64,000 bases of DNA from CAYMPH01 sp964392365. Its GTDB lineage: Bacteria > Spirochaetota > UBA4802 > UBA5550. Both the position numbers and the translations under genes were made by a program. Each line of letters begins with the position of its first letter. Position 1 is the first letter of the stretch. The stretch is taken from positions 46,187 through 110,186 of the forward strand of contig CAYMPH010000014.1 of the NCBI GenBank assembly GCA_964392365.1, in the 5' to 3' direction. The notes below the pieces were generated by a model. That model was not told where the DNA came from, did no database searches, and saw only the letters and a list, made by a program, of their open reading frames with translations. Below are positions 35,724 to 44,142 of this stretch, in pieces.

Positions 35724-38279
35724 TCAGATAAAAACTTCTCTGGGTTTGCTTCCATGCTGCGGGCCGATATAGCCTCTGTCTTCCATAAGCTCAATAAGTT
35801 TCGCTGCCCTGTTGTAGCCTATGCTTAGTCTTCTCTGGAGATACGATGCTGAAGCTTTTCTTGTTTCCTCAATTATTTTCAGAGCCTCCACAAAAAGTTC
35901 ATCGCCGTTATCTTCAAGAACGAATTCCTCTTCAACCTCTCTGATGCTCTGTTCGATATCAATATAATTCGGTTTGAAGTTTTTCTTTAAATGAGTAGCA
36001 ATTTCCATTACTTCATCTTCTGAAATAAATGCACCCTGAATACGCACAGGATACGAACTGAAAGGAGACTGATACAGCATGTCGCCTCTTCCAAGTAATT
36101 TCTCCGCACCGTTCTGGTCAATAATTGTCCGTGAATCGGTTTTCTGCGCAACCTGAAATGCTATACGCGCAGGAAAATTCGCTTTTATAATTCCTGTAAT
36201 AACATCAACTGAAGGACGCTGTGTAGCCAGAACAAGATGAATCCCCACTGCTCTTGACTTCTGAGCGATGCGGGTAATGTAACCTTCGATTTCCTTTGAA
36301 GAAACCATCATAAGGTCAGCAAGCTCATCAATTATAATTATTATATATGGAAGCCTTTCTCTTTTTGATCCTTTAACAGATACCTTTTCATTATATTTTT
36401 CAATATCGCGCGTGTTAAGCTCTGCAAGAAGCCTGTAACGTCTGTCCATTTCATAGGTTGACCATTTTAAAACTCCGGGAGCAAGCTGAGGCTCGGTTAT
36501 AACCGGTGTAAGAAGATGAGGCAGGCCGTTATACAGCTGAAGCTCAACCATCTTCGGGTCAACCATGATGAAGCGCAGATAATTCGGATTATAATTATAA
36601 ATCAAACTTGTGATAATTGAATTCACGCAAACGGATTTTCCTGAACCTGTTGCGCCTGCAATCAGGAGATGAGGCTGCTTTTTCAAATCAAGAGTAATAG
36701 GTTTTCCGAGAATATCTTTTCCGAGTGCAACTTTTAAAAGACCGCTTTTAGCCTGATATTCCTCTGACTTTACGATGTCGCCTACAGTGACATCCTCTCT
36801 TTCAAGATTCGGTATTTCAACACCAATAGCTGACTTACCCGGAATCGGAGCTATGATACGCACCTTGTATGCAGCAAGCGCCATCGCAATATCATCCGAC
36901 AGGCTCACAACCCTGTTCACTTTTATACCTGGAGCTATCTGCAGTTCATACAGCGTAATTACAGGTCCTCTGTTTACATTTATGACTTTTGATTCTATTC
37001 CGAAATCATTCAGAGTATTTACAAGAAGAACGGTATTTTTCCTGATTTCATTTTTCCAGCTTTCGGAATCATTCGGAACAGTTGAGTTAAGAAATACTGT
37101 TGGAATAATATATTCTTTGTTTATTGCTATATCATCAAAAACTCTTTCCACAGTTGAGTCTGATTGAAGAACAGCATTTTCATCAATGCTCTCTTCATCT
37201 ATAGAGAGAATTTCATCATCATCCTGAATTATTTCTTCTTCTATTTCATTTAATTTTATTACTTCAATTTTATTAATCTCTTCAACCGGAGGGCTTTCAA
37301 TAATTTTCTCAGTCACCGGCTTTTCAGATTCAATTTTTATTGTTTCAGATGAATCATAATTTGTATCAGAATTAATTTTAAAATTATCTGAATCAGCGTA
37401 GAAAAATTCATCCGGAAGAACATCTATAGGTTCATTCTTATCTATAGCTGCTGTCTTTATTTCATTTAATTCTGAGAATATTTCAACCGGTTTTTCAGAT
37501 TTACTTTCAGCAAGAGCAGAAGAATTAAACTGCTGGGTAATATCGGAATTAAATCCTTTAATATCTGATGTTATGGATGTTTTCAGTTCAATAAATTTAA
37601 GAGGGCTTTCTGAAGATTTATCATTCAGATTTATTTTCTTTTTGGTTATCCACGGAAGTTTGCCGTTTTTAAAATCAACACCGTCATCAACAGTAATAAA
37701 AGGAAGATTTTTTTCATAAGCCTGATATTTAAATTTAGCAATAATATCTTTCAGTCTGACAGATAAGTTCCGGTTTTTACCTGCGAACTCAAGGAACGCT
37801 GTAACGGAAATAAGACCGATAAGTATCAGCCCGATAATGTTCATTATGCTTATAAAGAAATATGCTCCTGCCGCGCCAGATACATATTCAAAAAACCTGT
37901 GAATATACATTCCGGCAAATCCGCTTGAAAGCTGTGGAACGCTTTTGCTGAACATTGAAATCATTGCTGATGAGCTTATTGCTATAAATAGAATGGCAAA
38001 TATTCTCTCAAGAGCTTCATTTAAATTCCCGTGCATGATAATATGCCATCCTGCCAACAGGAAAATAATACACATTAAATAAGAAGAAACACCGAACGCG
38101 GTTCTAAGCCCGTGGGAAAACAGCACTCCAATCGGCCCGATGAGGTTGCTGATGCTTTTCCCTGCAAGAAGAAGAGAAAAATCTGTGAGATTGTATGTTA
38201 ATAGCGACAGGAATATCAATACTGCAATTAGTACAATAAACAGACCTGATATTTCCTGATAGCGTTTATCCTTAAACAA
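35724..38279 (-). CDS. ftsK: DNA translocase FtsK/SpoIIIE
   Basis: The 851-residue motor clears DNA from the division septum and, in known cases, activates XerCD at dif. The N-terminus has four membrane helices (about 10-160). A long acidic, Glu/Asp/Ile-rich linker follows (about 230-380). The motor has Walker A GATGSGKS near residue 540, Walker B IIIIIDELADLMM, and VLATQRPSVDVITG. The C-terminal gamma winged helix (ASASYLQRRLSIGYNRAAKL) reads DNA polarity. The start is TTG, with GGAGG 7 nt upstream. Single gene; full-length, apparently intact. Confidence 0.95.
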   Translation of the reverse strand: MFKDKRYQEISGLFIVLIAVLIFLSLLTYNLTDFSLLLAGKSISNLIGPIGVLFSHGLRTAFGVSSYLMCIIFLLAGWHIIMHGNLNEALERIFAILFIAISSSAMISMFSKSVPQLSSGFAGMYIHRFFEYVSGAAGAYFFISIMNIIGLILIGLISVTAFLEFAGKNRNLSVRLKDIIAKFKYQAYEKNLPFITVDDGVDFKNGKLPWITKKKINLNDKSSESPLKFIELKTSITSDIKGFNSDITQQFNSSALAESKSEKPVEIFSELNEIKTAAIDKNEPIDVLPDEFFYADSDNFKINSDTNYDSSETIKIESEKPVTEKIIESPPVEEINKIEVIKLNEIEEEIIQDDDEILSIDEESIDENAVLQSDSTVERVFDDIAINKEYIIPTVFLNSTVPNDSESWKNEIRKNTVLLVNTLNDFGIESKVINVNRGPVITLYELQIAPGIKVNRVVSLSDDIAMALAAYKVRIIAPIPGKSAIGVEIPNLEREDVTVGDIVKSEEYQAKSGLLKVALGKDILGKPITLDLKKQPHLLIAGATGSGKSVCVNSIITSLIYNYNPNYLRFIMVDPKMVELQLYNGLPHLLTPVITEPQLAPGVLKWSTYEMDRRYRLLAELNTRDIEKYNEKVSVKGSKRERLPYIIIIIDELADLMMVSSKEIEGYITRIAQKSRAVGIHLVLATQRPSVDVITGIIKANFPARIAFQVAQKTDSRTIIDQNGAEKLLGRGDMLYQSPFSSYPVRIQGAFISEDEVMEIATHLKKNFKPNYIDIEQSIREVEEEFVLEDNGDELFVEALKIIEETRKASASYLQRRLSIGYNRAAKLIELMEDRGYIGPQHGSKPREVFI

Positions 38280-38442
38280 GCGGTTTCCTCCATGAAATCT
38301 ACCGGAAGTGCTATTTTGATTTTCGGCATAATTGCGGGTAAAATTTAATGGAATTCTAACGAATCTTCATAATAACAAAAATATGGATAGAATACGGATA
38401 ATGTCTTTTTTTATAATTTTTTGTATTACTAAAATAAAGAAT

Positions 38443-38556
38443 GATAGAACACGGATGACACGGATTTTAAGGATTTTTAAGGATTTTTTGGTTTTTTTGA
38501 TTTTTAAAAAATTCCTTATCCGTGACCATCCTGATAATCCGTGTCATCCGTGTTCC
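38443..38556. repeat. ACGGAT palindromic element, copy 2
   Basis: The left arm GATAGAACACGGATGACACG (38443-38462) is complementary to the right arm CGTGTCATCCGTGTTCCA (38540-38557). Between them are poly-T-rich spacer and the inner word TTATCCGTGACCATCCT, also found in copies 3-5. A decayed left arm (GATAGAATACGGATAATG) lies at 38386-38403. Together these fill most of the 38280-38593 gap; no gene is seen there. Confidence 0.75.
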
Positions 38557-38593
38557 ATTGCTTTTAATAATTTTTATTTCCACAATTATCCAA

Positions 38594-39022
38594 TTAATAT
38601 GCAATATCCGAATTCCATCGAATATTTTTATATAAATCTTTATCGCTTGAATATACTCTTCTTTTAAATTCAGGCTTTTTCCCGAAATTTAGAAGTATTC
38701 CAATATCAATTCCTGTCGCTTTTAAATAATTGATTAATTGAAATTCGTTTGCTTTGTTCAAATACTCTGCTGTTTTTAATTCAATTATTACTTGACCATC
38801 AACAATTAAATCTGAAAAATATTCACCAACTTCTTTGCCTTCGTAATAAACATTTATCTTTTTCTGCTTTTCAACATTAAGATTCATTTCAGTGAATTCA
38901 ATGAAAAGGGCATTTTCATAAACTTTTTCTAAAAATCCATATCCCAAAGAATTGTATACTTTATTGAATGCCTTAATTATTTTTTCAGTAACTTCTATAT
39001 GTTTATTATTATCTGTATTCAT
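38594..39022 (-). CDS. GxxExxY protein
   Basis: The 142-residue protein belongs to the GxxExxY family, named for the motif seen here as GFLEKVYENAL. It has the PD-(D/E)XK-like pattern: FSDLIVDGQVIIELKTAE, with acidic and ELK residues typical of the nuclease fold. It is of normal length and uninterrupted. The gene is flanked on both sides by copies 2 and 3 of the ACGGAT element. No cellular role is established for the family; nuclease activity is inference. Confidence 0.88.
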   Translation of the reverse strand: MNTDNNKHIEVTEKIIKAFNKVYNSLGYGFLEKVYENALFIEFTEMNLNVEKQKKINVYYEGKEVGEYFSDLIVDGQVIIELKTAEYLNKANEFQLINYLKATGIDIGILLNFGKKPEFKRRVYSSDKDLYKNIRWNSDIAY

Positions 39023-39050
39023 TTATATCTCCTGCTTTATAAAAATAACG

Positions 39051-39170
39051 ATAGAACACGGATGACACGGATTACACGGATTTAAAATATTTTTTGTTTT
39101 TTTGATCTTTTTAAAAATTCCTTATCTTTATCCGTGACCATCCTAATAATCCGTGTCATCAGTGTTCTAT
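39051..39170. repeat. ACGGAT palindromic element, copy 3
   Basis: The left arm ATAGAACACGGATGACACGG (39051-39070) is followed by an extra ATTACACGGATT. The right arm ends ATCCGTGTCATCAGTGTTCTAT. The inner word TTATCCGTGACCATCCT is conserved. It begins 28 bp upstream of the GxxExxY start codon and ends 139 bp before the tiny lipoprotein gene at 39309. Confidence 0.75.
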
Positions 39171-39308
39171 TTTTTTTAAAACTAAGACCCCCTATTAAAC
39201 TAATACGAACAACTCCCGAAATTTAAAATTTTTTCAAAATTTTTTGTCAGTTTTTCAAAGATTCAGCACTTGTTAGTATAGGTGATAATTATATACTGGA
39301 GGGTTTGA

Positions 39309-39479
39309 ATGATAAAAAAATTAACATTACTCGTTATTCTATTCAGCATTACTATTTTTACAGCATGCGGAATTGATTTAAACGGGGATTCCCTGAAAAA
39401 ACTTTTAAATGGGGCTGTTACCGAGGAAACAGGTAAATGGAACCAGGCAAAGTGGGATAGCGAAAAGTGGGGCGAGTAA
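39309..39479 (+). CDS. Tiny lipoprotein, 56 residues
   Basis: The ATG follows GGAGGG 5 nt upstream, a strong ribosome site. The signal peptide MIKKLTLLVILFSITIFTAC ends at a lipobox cysteine (residue 20). The mature part is only 36 residues, with C-terminus KWNQAKWDSEKWGE. A second tiny lipoprotein at 42047 has a similar end (WDNTRFDKSKFGN). The tail-collar protein gene follows 74 bp downstream. No family recognised; the gene is too short for most automatic callers. Confidence 0.72.
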   Translation: MIKKLTLLVILFSITIFTACGIDLNGDSLKKLLNGAVTEETGKWNQAKWDSEKWGE

Positions 39480-39553
39480 AAAAAACGAAGCTAAAAAAGA
39501 GTTGTACTTAGAAATTAAAAAACTAAAAAAGGAAAATCAAGGAGTAAATCAAA

Positions 39554-40390
39554 ATGGAAATTAAAATCAATCTTAACATCAATGACAGAATAGTAAATTT
39601 CGTAAAGAAAATGTTTTCAGGCAAAAGACTAATTGTTTCTGTAACAGTTTTAACATTAACAACAGGAATTTTACTATATGCAGCTCCAGTTGTAATTAAA
39701 ACTTTTCACTCCGGTGATGTAATTTCAGCTGCAGATGTAAATGCGAACTTTGAAGCTCTCAGAGATAAAATTGCAGCAGTAGAAGCAAATTCAAACGGCG
39801 CTCCAGTTGGAACAATAATAGCGTTTGCCGGTGCAACAAAAAAACCTGATGGGATTACTAATAATGTACCTGCTGGCTGGCTTCTTTGTGATGGTAGTGC
39901 ATATAATAGAACAAACCCAACTTACGCACCTTTATTTGATGTAATTTCTGATAACTGGGGATCAGGCGATGGAGTATCTACATTTAATGTTCCTGATTTA
40001 AGAGGTGTTTCTTTAAGAGGATCAAATAAAATAGGTTCTTCCAGCAGAGGAGATGCATATGCTGACCCTGATTTTGCAGCAAGAGTATTTTTATATAACG
40101 ATGGTAATCAGAGAAGCGGAAATAATGAATTGATAGGAAGTTTTCAATTGGATGCAATACCAAATATAACAGGAAATTTTGATGCTATAGAAAGAAATAG
40201 CTATGGACATGGGACCCCAGCTGGAGCATTCACTGAAGTAAATTCACATGATTCATATGATGGTGGTGCTAATGTTGGTGGTGGACGAACATATTATTTT
40301 GATGCTTCAAGAAGCTCAAGTATTTACGGTAGATCATCATTAGAAGCTAGATCTAAAAATGCAGCTGTTCATTATATAATTAAGTATTAA
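39554..40390 (+). CDS. Membrane-anchored phage tail-collar-domain protein
   Basis: The 278-residue protein has an N-terminal signal anchor (about residues 24-45, LIVSVTVLTLTTGILLYAA). After a short coiled-coil-like segment, VISAADVNANFEALRDKIAAVEA, comes a phage tail-collar domain: GTIIAFAGATKKPDG, GWLLCDGSAYNRTNPTYAPLF, FNVPDLRGVSLRG. The C-terminus is Gly/Ser/Asn/Tyr-rich and ends HYIIKY. Such domains form trimeric fibres in phage tails and in microcystin-dependent-protein-like secreted proteins. No other phage gene is near, so this is more likely a host surface fibre. ATG follows AAGGAG. Confidence 0.82.
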   Translation: MEIKINLNINDRIVNFVKKMFSGKRLIVSVTVLTLTTGILLYAAPVVIKTFHSGDVISAADVNANFEALRDKIAAVEANSNGAPVGTIIAFAGATKKPDGITNNVPAGWLLCDGSAYNRTNPTYAPLFDVISDNWGSGDGVSTFNVPDLRGVSLRGSNKIGSSSRGDAYADPDFAARVFLYNDGNQRSGNNELIGSFQLDAIPNITGNFDAIERNSYGHGTPAGAFTEVNSHDSYDGGANVGGGRTYYFDASRSSSIYGRSSLEARSKNAAVHYIIKY

Positions 40391-40405
40391 GAAGTCATCA
40401 ACCTA

Positions 40406-40437
40406 CCCCCTTCTCTTGTAAAGAAGGGGGATTTTTG
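40406..40437 (+). terminator. Intrinsic terminator after the tail-collar gene
   Basis: The stem CCCCCTTCT (40406-40414) pairs with AGAAGGGGG (40422-40430) and is followed by ATTTTTG. It lies 16 bp beyond the stop. Confidence 0.85.
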
Positions 40438-40461
40438 TGGATTTATTATACTTGCAGCTTG

Positions 40462-40496
40462 CCCCTCTTACATGAAAATGGTAGAGGGGATTTTTT
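40462..40496. terminator. Second terminator-like hairpin
   Basis: CCCCTCT and AGAGGGG (40462-40489) form a hairpin followed by ATTTTTTAATT. It resembles the preceding terminator in sequence style and may be a backup or a CCCCC-type repeat. Confidence 0.6.
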
Positions 40497-40671
40497 AATT
40501 AAAAGAAGGAATAACATAAGAGAAACAGAATCGCAGAGTAGGAAAATTTAATTCTGACATTAAATAAAACAATAGAACGCGGATGACGCGGATTGCTTAT
40601 GATTTTTTTAGGTTTAAGAATAATAAATAATCTTTTTCGATTTATATTTTTGCATTATCAAAGGAAAGAAA

Positions 40672-40783
40672 GATAGAACACGGATGACACGGATTTTTTT
40701 TATTTTTTTGATCTTTTAAAAAAATTCTTTATCTTTATACTTATCCGTGATCATCCTAAAAAATCCGTGTCATCCGTGTTCCA
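40672..40783. repeat. ACGGAT palindromic element, copy 4
   Basis: The left arm GATAGAACACGGATGACACG and right arm CGTGTCATCCGTGTTCC are perfect complements over 17 bp. The inner word TTATCCGTGATCATCCT is present. A diverged left arm, AATAGAACGCGGATGACGCG, lies at 40571. Apart from these and the two terminators the 40391-40844 gap holds no gene that I recognise. Confidence 0.75.
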
Positions 40784-40844
40784 TTGCTTTTAATTTTTTA
40801 TACACTGTGTCTCTCTTGAAAAAGAATATAAAAAGTAAAACAAT

Positions 40845-41831
40845 ATGCCAAAACTATTCATCATAATAATATTTTTTTCTTTCGCAGGCAGAACATTTGC
40901 TGAAGAAAAGCAGAAAAAAATCCGCGTTGCAGTAATGAAAATTACCTCCAACAACTGCGATGAATCAACTGGCCGTTTTGTTGAAGATACACTCTCAGGT
41001 GCATTATTCAGCACAAAACTTTTCACTCTCCTTGAAAAATCGCAGATGGACAGAATAGCTCGCACACACGGATTCGAAGACTTCGACGGCAACGACACCA
41101 AACAGGTTGCAGTTCTCGGAAAAATTCTCTCTGTGGATAAAATTATTGTTGGTTCAGTAAACAAATTCGGCAAGTTTAAAATTGAAATCAGGTCTATTGA
41201 TGTAGCGAAGGCTTCTGTTGATTACACAGCCACCGAAGATGCATCTGAACTGAAAAATCTGGAGAACGCTGTTTCCAGCATAGCTCTCCGCATAGAAAGA
41301 TATTATTCCGGTTATTATAATCTGACTGAAAAATTCGACATGGGACTTACATTTAAAAATTTTCTGCCTATTGGAGATTTCACAAGCGGCACTGACGTGG
41401 GTTACGGAGGAGTTTTATATTTTACATTCAACAAGCTTTTCGGGCTGAACTTCCAGATTATTGTTTTCATTGGAGCTGAAGCTTTTACTCCGAAAATTGT
41501 TTCAATTAAATCCATTGTTATTATACCGCTTGAAGTTCATTTAGGCTACCAATTTAGTTTGACAAAAAATATAAACATGATTCCCTCAATCGGAGTGGGT
41601 TATCTTTTTACTATTATGGATTACGATAAAGTCGGAGAAAGATCTTCAGGTGAGTATCAATATAAGGTTGATTTTTTTTATAATCCGGTAATATCAGCGA
41701 GGATCGAATTTGACATTCTGCTGTTTGACAGATGGTATCTTGTTGTTGCTCCGGGATATTCGCTTTTTTTTGAAAGCAAAAAAACAGGCCAGTATATAGG
41801 AATAGAACTTGGATTTAGAATGCTGTTTTGA
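40845..41831 (+). CDS. CsgG/FlgO-like domain protein with a C-terminal beta-barrel
   Basis: The 328-residue exported protein has a signal peptide (MPKLFIIIIFFSFAGRTFA), then a CsgG-like alpha/beta domain (about 25-155): IRVAVMKITSNNC, TLLEKSQMDRIA, VDKIIVGSVNKFGKFKIEIRSIDV. The C-terminal half (about 160-328) alternates polar and hydrophobic residues and ends in GIELGFRMLF, a typical outer-membrane strand. CsgG-like domains act in outer-membrane secretion or LPS/flagellar-sheath assembly. Neighbouring sigma/anti-sigma genes follow 410 bp downstream. Exact role unknown. Confidence 0.75.
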   Translation: MPKLFIIIIFFSFAGRTFAEEKQKKIRVAVMKITSNNCDESTGRFVEDTLSGALFSTKLFTLLEKSQMDRIARTHGFEDFDGNDTKQVAVLGKILSVDKIIVGSVNKFGKFKIEIRSIDVAKASVDYTATEDASELKNLENAVSSIALRIERYYSGYYNLTEKFDMGLTFKNFLPIGDFTSGTDVGYGGVLYFTFNKLFGLNFQIIVFIGAEAFTPKIVSIKSIVIIPLEVHLGYQFSLTKNINMIPSIGVGYLFTIMDYDKVGERSSGEYQYKVDFFYNPVISARIEFDILLFDRWYLVVAPGYSLFFESKKTGQYIGIELGFRMLF

Positions 41832-41880
41832 TAATGGATTTTTATTATTCCATTAAAATTAATACTTTTAAGGAAAATAA

Positions 41881-41989
41881 TAGATCACGGATTACACGGA
41901 TTTTTTTTAGTTTTTGAATTTTTAATCTTTTAACAAAAACTTTTTCCTTATCCGTGATCATCCAAAAAATCCGTGTCATCCGTGTTCCA
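41881..41989. repeat. ACGGAT palindromic element, copy 5
   Basis: The left arm TAGATCACGGATTACACGG is slightly diverged from the other copies; the right arm CCGTGTCATCCGTGTTCC is intact. The inner word TTATCCGTGATCATCC is present. It ends 57 bp before the second tiny lipoprotein gene. Confidence 0.72.
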
Positions 41990-42046
41990 ATTTTTTTATT
42001 TATATCATGTATCAATTTAATTTGAATTTCACAAAGGAGTTTTAAT

Positions 42047-42196
42047 ATGAAAATTCTTATTTTTTTAGCACTAATGATAATTTCACTTGCGAATTTATCC
42101 TGCAAAGATATGCTTGATGATACCATCTTCAACAAGGACAAGGAAGATGCAGTGTGGGATAATACCAGATTCGATAAATCTAAATTTGGAAATTAA
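42047..42196 (+). CDS. Tiny lipoprotein, 49 residues
   Basis: ATG follows AAAGGAG by 8 nt. The signal peptide (MKILIFLALMIISLANLSC) ends in a lipobox cysteine at residue 19. The mature part is 30 residues and ends AVWDNTRFDKSKFGN, similar in spacing of aromatic, Asp, Lys and Gly residues to the end of the 39309 protein. The sigma-factor gene starts 45 bp downstream on the same strand and may be co-transcribed. No family recognised. Confidence 0.68.
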   Translation: MKILIFLALMIISLANLSCKDMLDDTIFNKDKEDAVWDNTRFDKSKFGN

Positions 42197-42241
42197 TTTT
42201 GTCAAAAATAAATAAAACAAGCACTTATAGACAAGACAGTA

Positions 42242-42769
42242 ATGATTAAGCTGTCAGATAAAAAGAACGAAACGTTCACTGAGTCGTACAACAATTACTA
42301 TCCGTTAATCTACAGCGTTATATACGGAAAGGTTAATGATGCTGACTCTGCTGAAGATATATGCCAGGAAGTGTTTATGAGGCTTTACCATAAAATCGAT
42401 GAAGTTCTAGATCACAGGAAGTGGCTCTACGGAGCAATGAGACTTGTTATTCTCGAGCACTTCAGAAAGAAAAAGGACGATGTTGATATAGATGAAATTT
42501 TCGATGATAAAAATCTCGCATATGTAAACGGCTTCCGCGATACACGCATCCTTATCCAGGAAGCCCTTGACGATATGGGTAATTTTGACAACGAAGAGGA
42601 TAAAATCCTGTTTCACCTGATTGCAGTTAACAATTACTCCTACAAAGAAGCCGGCGAGCAGCTTGGAATGAGCGAACGGCAGGCGAGGTACAGATACAAT
42701 CTTACAGTTGACAGGCTAGAGAAATATTTTAAGAATAAAGGCTTTAACAGCATTGAGGATCTATTATGA
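42242..42769 (+). CDS. ECF-type RNA polymerase sigma factor
   Basis: The 175-residue sigma factor has region 2 (YPLIYSVIYGKVNDADSAEDICQEVFMRLYHKI, with the core-binding DICQEVF motif) and region 4 (NYSYKEAGEQLGMSERQARYRYNLTVDRL). It directs polymerase to a specific set of promoters. The stop overlaps the start of the next gene by 4 bp (ATGA), the usual arrangement with an anti-sigma factor. The upstream ribosome site is weak. Controlled genes may include the neighbouring lipoprotein and CsgG-like genes (inference). Confidence 0.88.
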   Translation: MIKLSDKKNETFTESYNNYYPLIYSVIYGKVNDADSAEDICQEVFMRLYHKIDEVLDHRKWLYGAMRLVILEHFRKKKDDVDIDEIFDDKNLAYVNGFRDTRILIQEALDDMGNFDNEEDKILFHLIAVNNYSYKEAGEQLGMSERQARYRYNLTVDRLEKYFKNKGFNSIEDLL

Positions 42770-43518
42770 ATAAAAAAAATAATATAGATCAGCTGTTCGA
42801 AAAATACAAAATGAAAGAACCTCTTCCGCCTGAAGTGCGTTCCAGAATAAATAAAAGCAAAAAGAAATCGCTGATAAACATTCTCAGCCAGGGTAAAAAA
42901 AATTATTTTATAATAATAACAGTAAGCGTTCTTTTATTTATGAAAAAATTCGGATTAAATCTTACATTATTAAAAAGCGTAATTCTTGCAGGAGCTTCAG
43001 CTGTTATTATTACAGGAACAGCTGTTGTTTCAACTGCAGCAGTATATTATAAAATTTTCAATCCGAATGATTTAAAGAAACCTGTAATGGATGTTCCTGA
43101 AGATATTACTAACACTTCCGGGATTTCCACCTCAACAAATGAAAAATCATCTGCTGATAAAACATTTGCTGCTCCAAAAGTTCAGATACCATTTGAAGTA
43201 GGAATCATGTACTTCTATTCCGATGCAAAAAGTTCAGCTTTCAGCAGTAAAATAATGGCTGGAGTTACACAAAATCTTATTAAATTAAGAAATCCTGATT
43301 TTGCAGGTTTTGTTTCAGATTCTAAATCGTCCAATAAAGCAAAAAAAATTCTTACAGGTTCAGTTTTAAAACTGGATAATAATTACAAGATTACCTTAAA
43401 GCTTGTTGATTTTAAAACAACACAGATTCTTGTTTATATTACAGAAACAGTTGAAAAAGAGGAAGATGCTGCAAGAGCTTCGGAATCTATTGCAAAGAAG
43501 ATTCTTGATAAAATGTAA
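42766..43518 (+). CDS. Probable transmembrane anti-sigma factor with CsgG/FlgO-like periplasmic domain
   Basis: The 250-residue protein is translationally coupled to the sigma gene. The N-terminal 50 residues are charged and short (IDQLFEKYKMKEPLPPEVRSRI), fitting a cytoplasmic sigma-binding segment; no zinc motif is seen. Hydrophobic segments lie at about 46-60 and 68-95 (VILAGASAVIITGTAVV). The Ser/Thr-rich linker (110-135) leads to a C-terminal domain, IPFEVGIMYFYSD ... ILTGSVLKLDNNYKITLKLVDFKTTQILV, which resembles CsgG/FlgO-type domains. Regulatory role is inferred from coupling and topology. Confidence 0.7.
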   Translation: MNKKNNIDQLFEKYKMKEPLPPEVRSRINKSKKKSLINILSQGKKNYFIIITVSVLLFMKKFGLNLTLLKSVILAGASAVIITGTAVVSTAAVYYKIFNPNDLKKPVMDVPEDITNTSGISTSTNEKSSADKTFAAPKVQIPFEVGIMYFYSDAKSSAFSSKIMAGVTQNLIKLRNPDFAGFVSDSKSSNKAKKILTGSVLKLDNNYKITLKLVDFKTTQILVYITETVEKEEDAARASESIAKKILDKM

Positions 43519-43529
43519 ACTTCTGCATG

Positions 43530-43975
43530 TTCAGAGCTAAAAGATTGCCATACTGATGACATCGACGCATGGTTACCAAGCTCCACGGTTGGTGAGCGGA
43601 GCCGAACCAACACATCAAATATGTTGTAAAACAATATCTCAAGAATGGAGGCATTATTTCGGCATGCCTCCCAATGATATCCACCCACCGCCGACCGCTC
43701 AAATGCCGCGGCTGCTTGCCTTTCTGTAATTTTAAAAATTTTCCCATCCGCTACGGATGCCATCGTGGCGTCCTCGCTTGAATTTCCGGCATCCTGCCGG
43801 AAATAATTTTTCTATACTGTACGAAATCTATCCCTTTGCGCCGGTGAGGTTAGCACCGGCTCGAATTGGAATTGTTACAGTCCCGGCTTCGCTCGACCAG
43901 CGAGAATGTATGCTAATAGAGCAATGCTGTTCTGATAACCATCAATACTGCCCGCTCATCGAGCGAAGCCGAGAT
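43530..43975. repeat. GC-richer non-coding island with many dyads
   Basis: The 43519-44258 gap is richer in G+C than the surrounding genes and has no credible gene. It holds CATCCG/CGGATG (about 43746), the perfect dyad ATTTCCGGCA-tcc-TGCCGGAAAT (43782-43804), GCCGGT/ACCGGC (about 43842-43862) and an inverted pair CCGGCTTCGCTCGA (43883-43896) with TCGAGCGAAGCCG (43959-43971) about 60 bp apart. It also contains hairpin-element copy 2. Open frames here are short, unmotivated and overlap the dyads. It may be a cluster of small mobile repeats or an unrecognised structured RNA. Confidence 0.5.
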
Positions 43976-43999
43976 GTGCTTTAAACACAAAAACTCCCA

Positions 44000-44056
44000 C
44001 ACGAGCCGGTTTCTTCAAAAACCGGGCGAAAGGTGGTAGTGTACCCCAGGAGGGAA
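44000..44056. repeat. Interspersed hairpin element, copy 2
   Basis: This is the partner of 206-260. The hairpin is CCGGTTT (44006-44012), loop CTTCAA, AAACCGG (44019-44025); relative to copy 1 one A-T pair is replaced by G-C, keeping the stem. The tail CCCCAGGAGGGAA is shared. Confidence 0.55.
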
Positions 44057-44142
44057 AATTAATTTAATTAAAACAGAAATAAATTATTATCAGCAAACGA
44101 CCTTAAGGTCTGCGCCGCTTGAGCAGGCGGTGGGGAGTGGAG

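Noticed and set aside
39554..40390. Tail-collar gene as part of a prophage
   Set aside because: No other phage structural, lysis or integrase gene is nearby, and the protein has a signal anchor.
35519..41989. ACGGAT repeats as a CRISPR array
   Set aside because: Copies are kilobases apart, are themselves palindromic with long arms, and have genes rather than short unique spacers between them; no cas gene is present.
43434..43984. Several short frames in the GC-richer island
   Set aside because: They overlap the dyads and each other on both strands, lack ribosome sites and show no protein motif.
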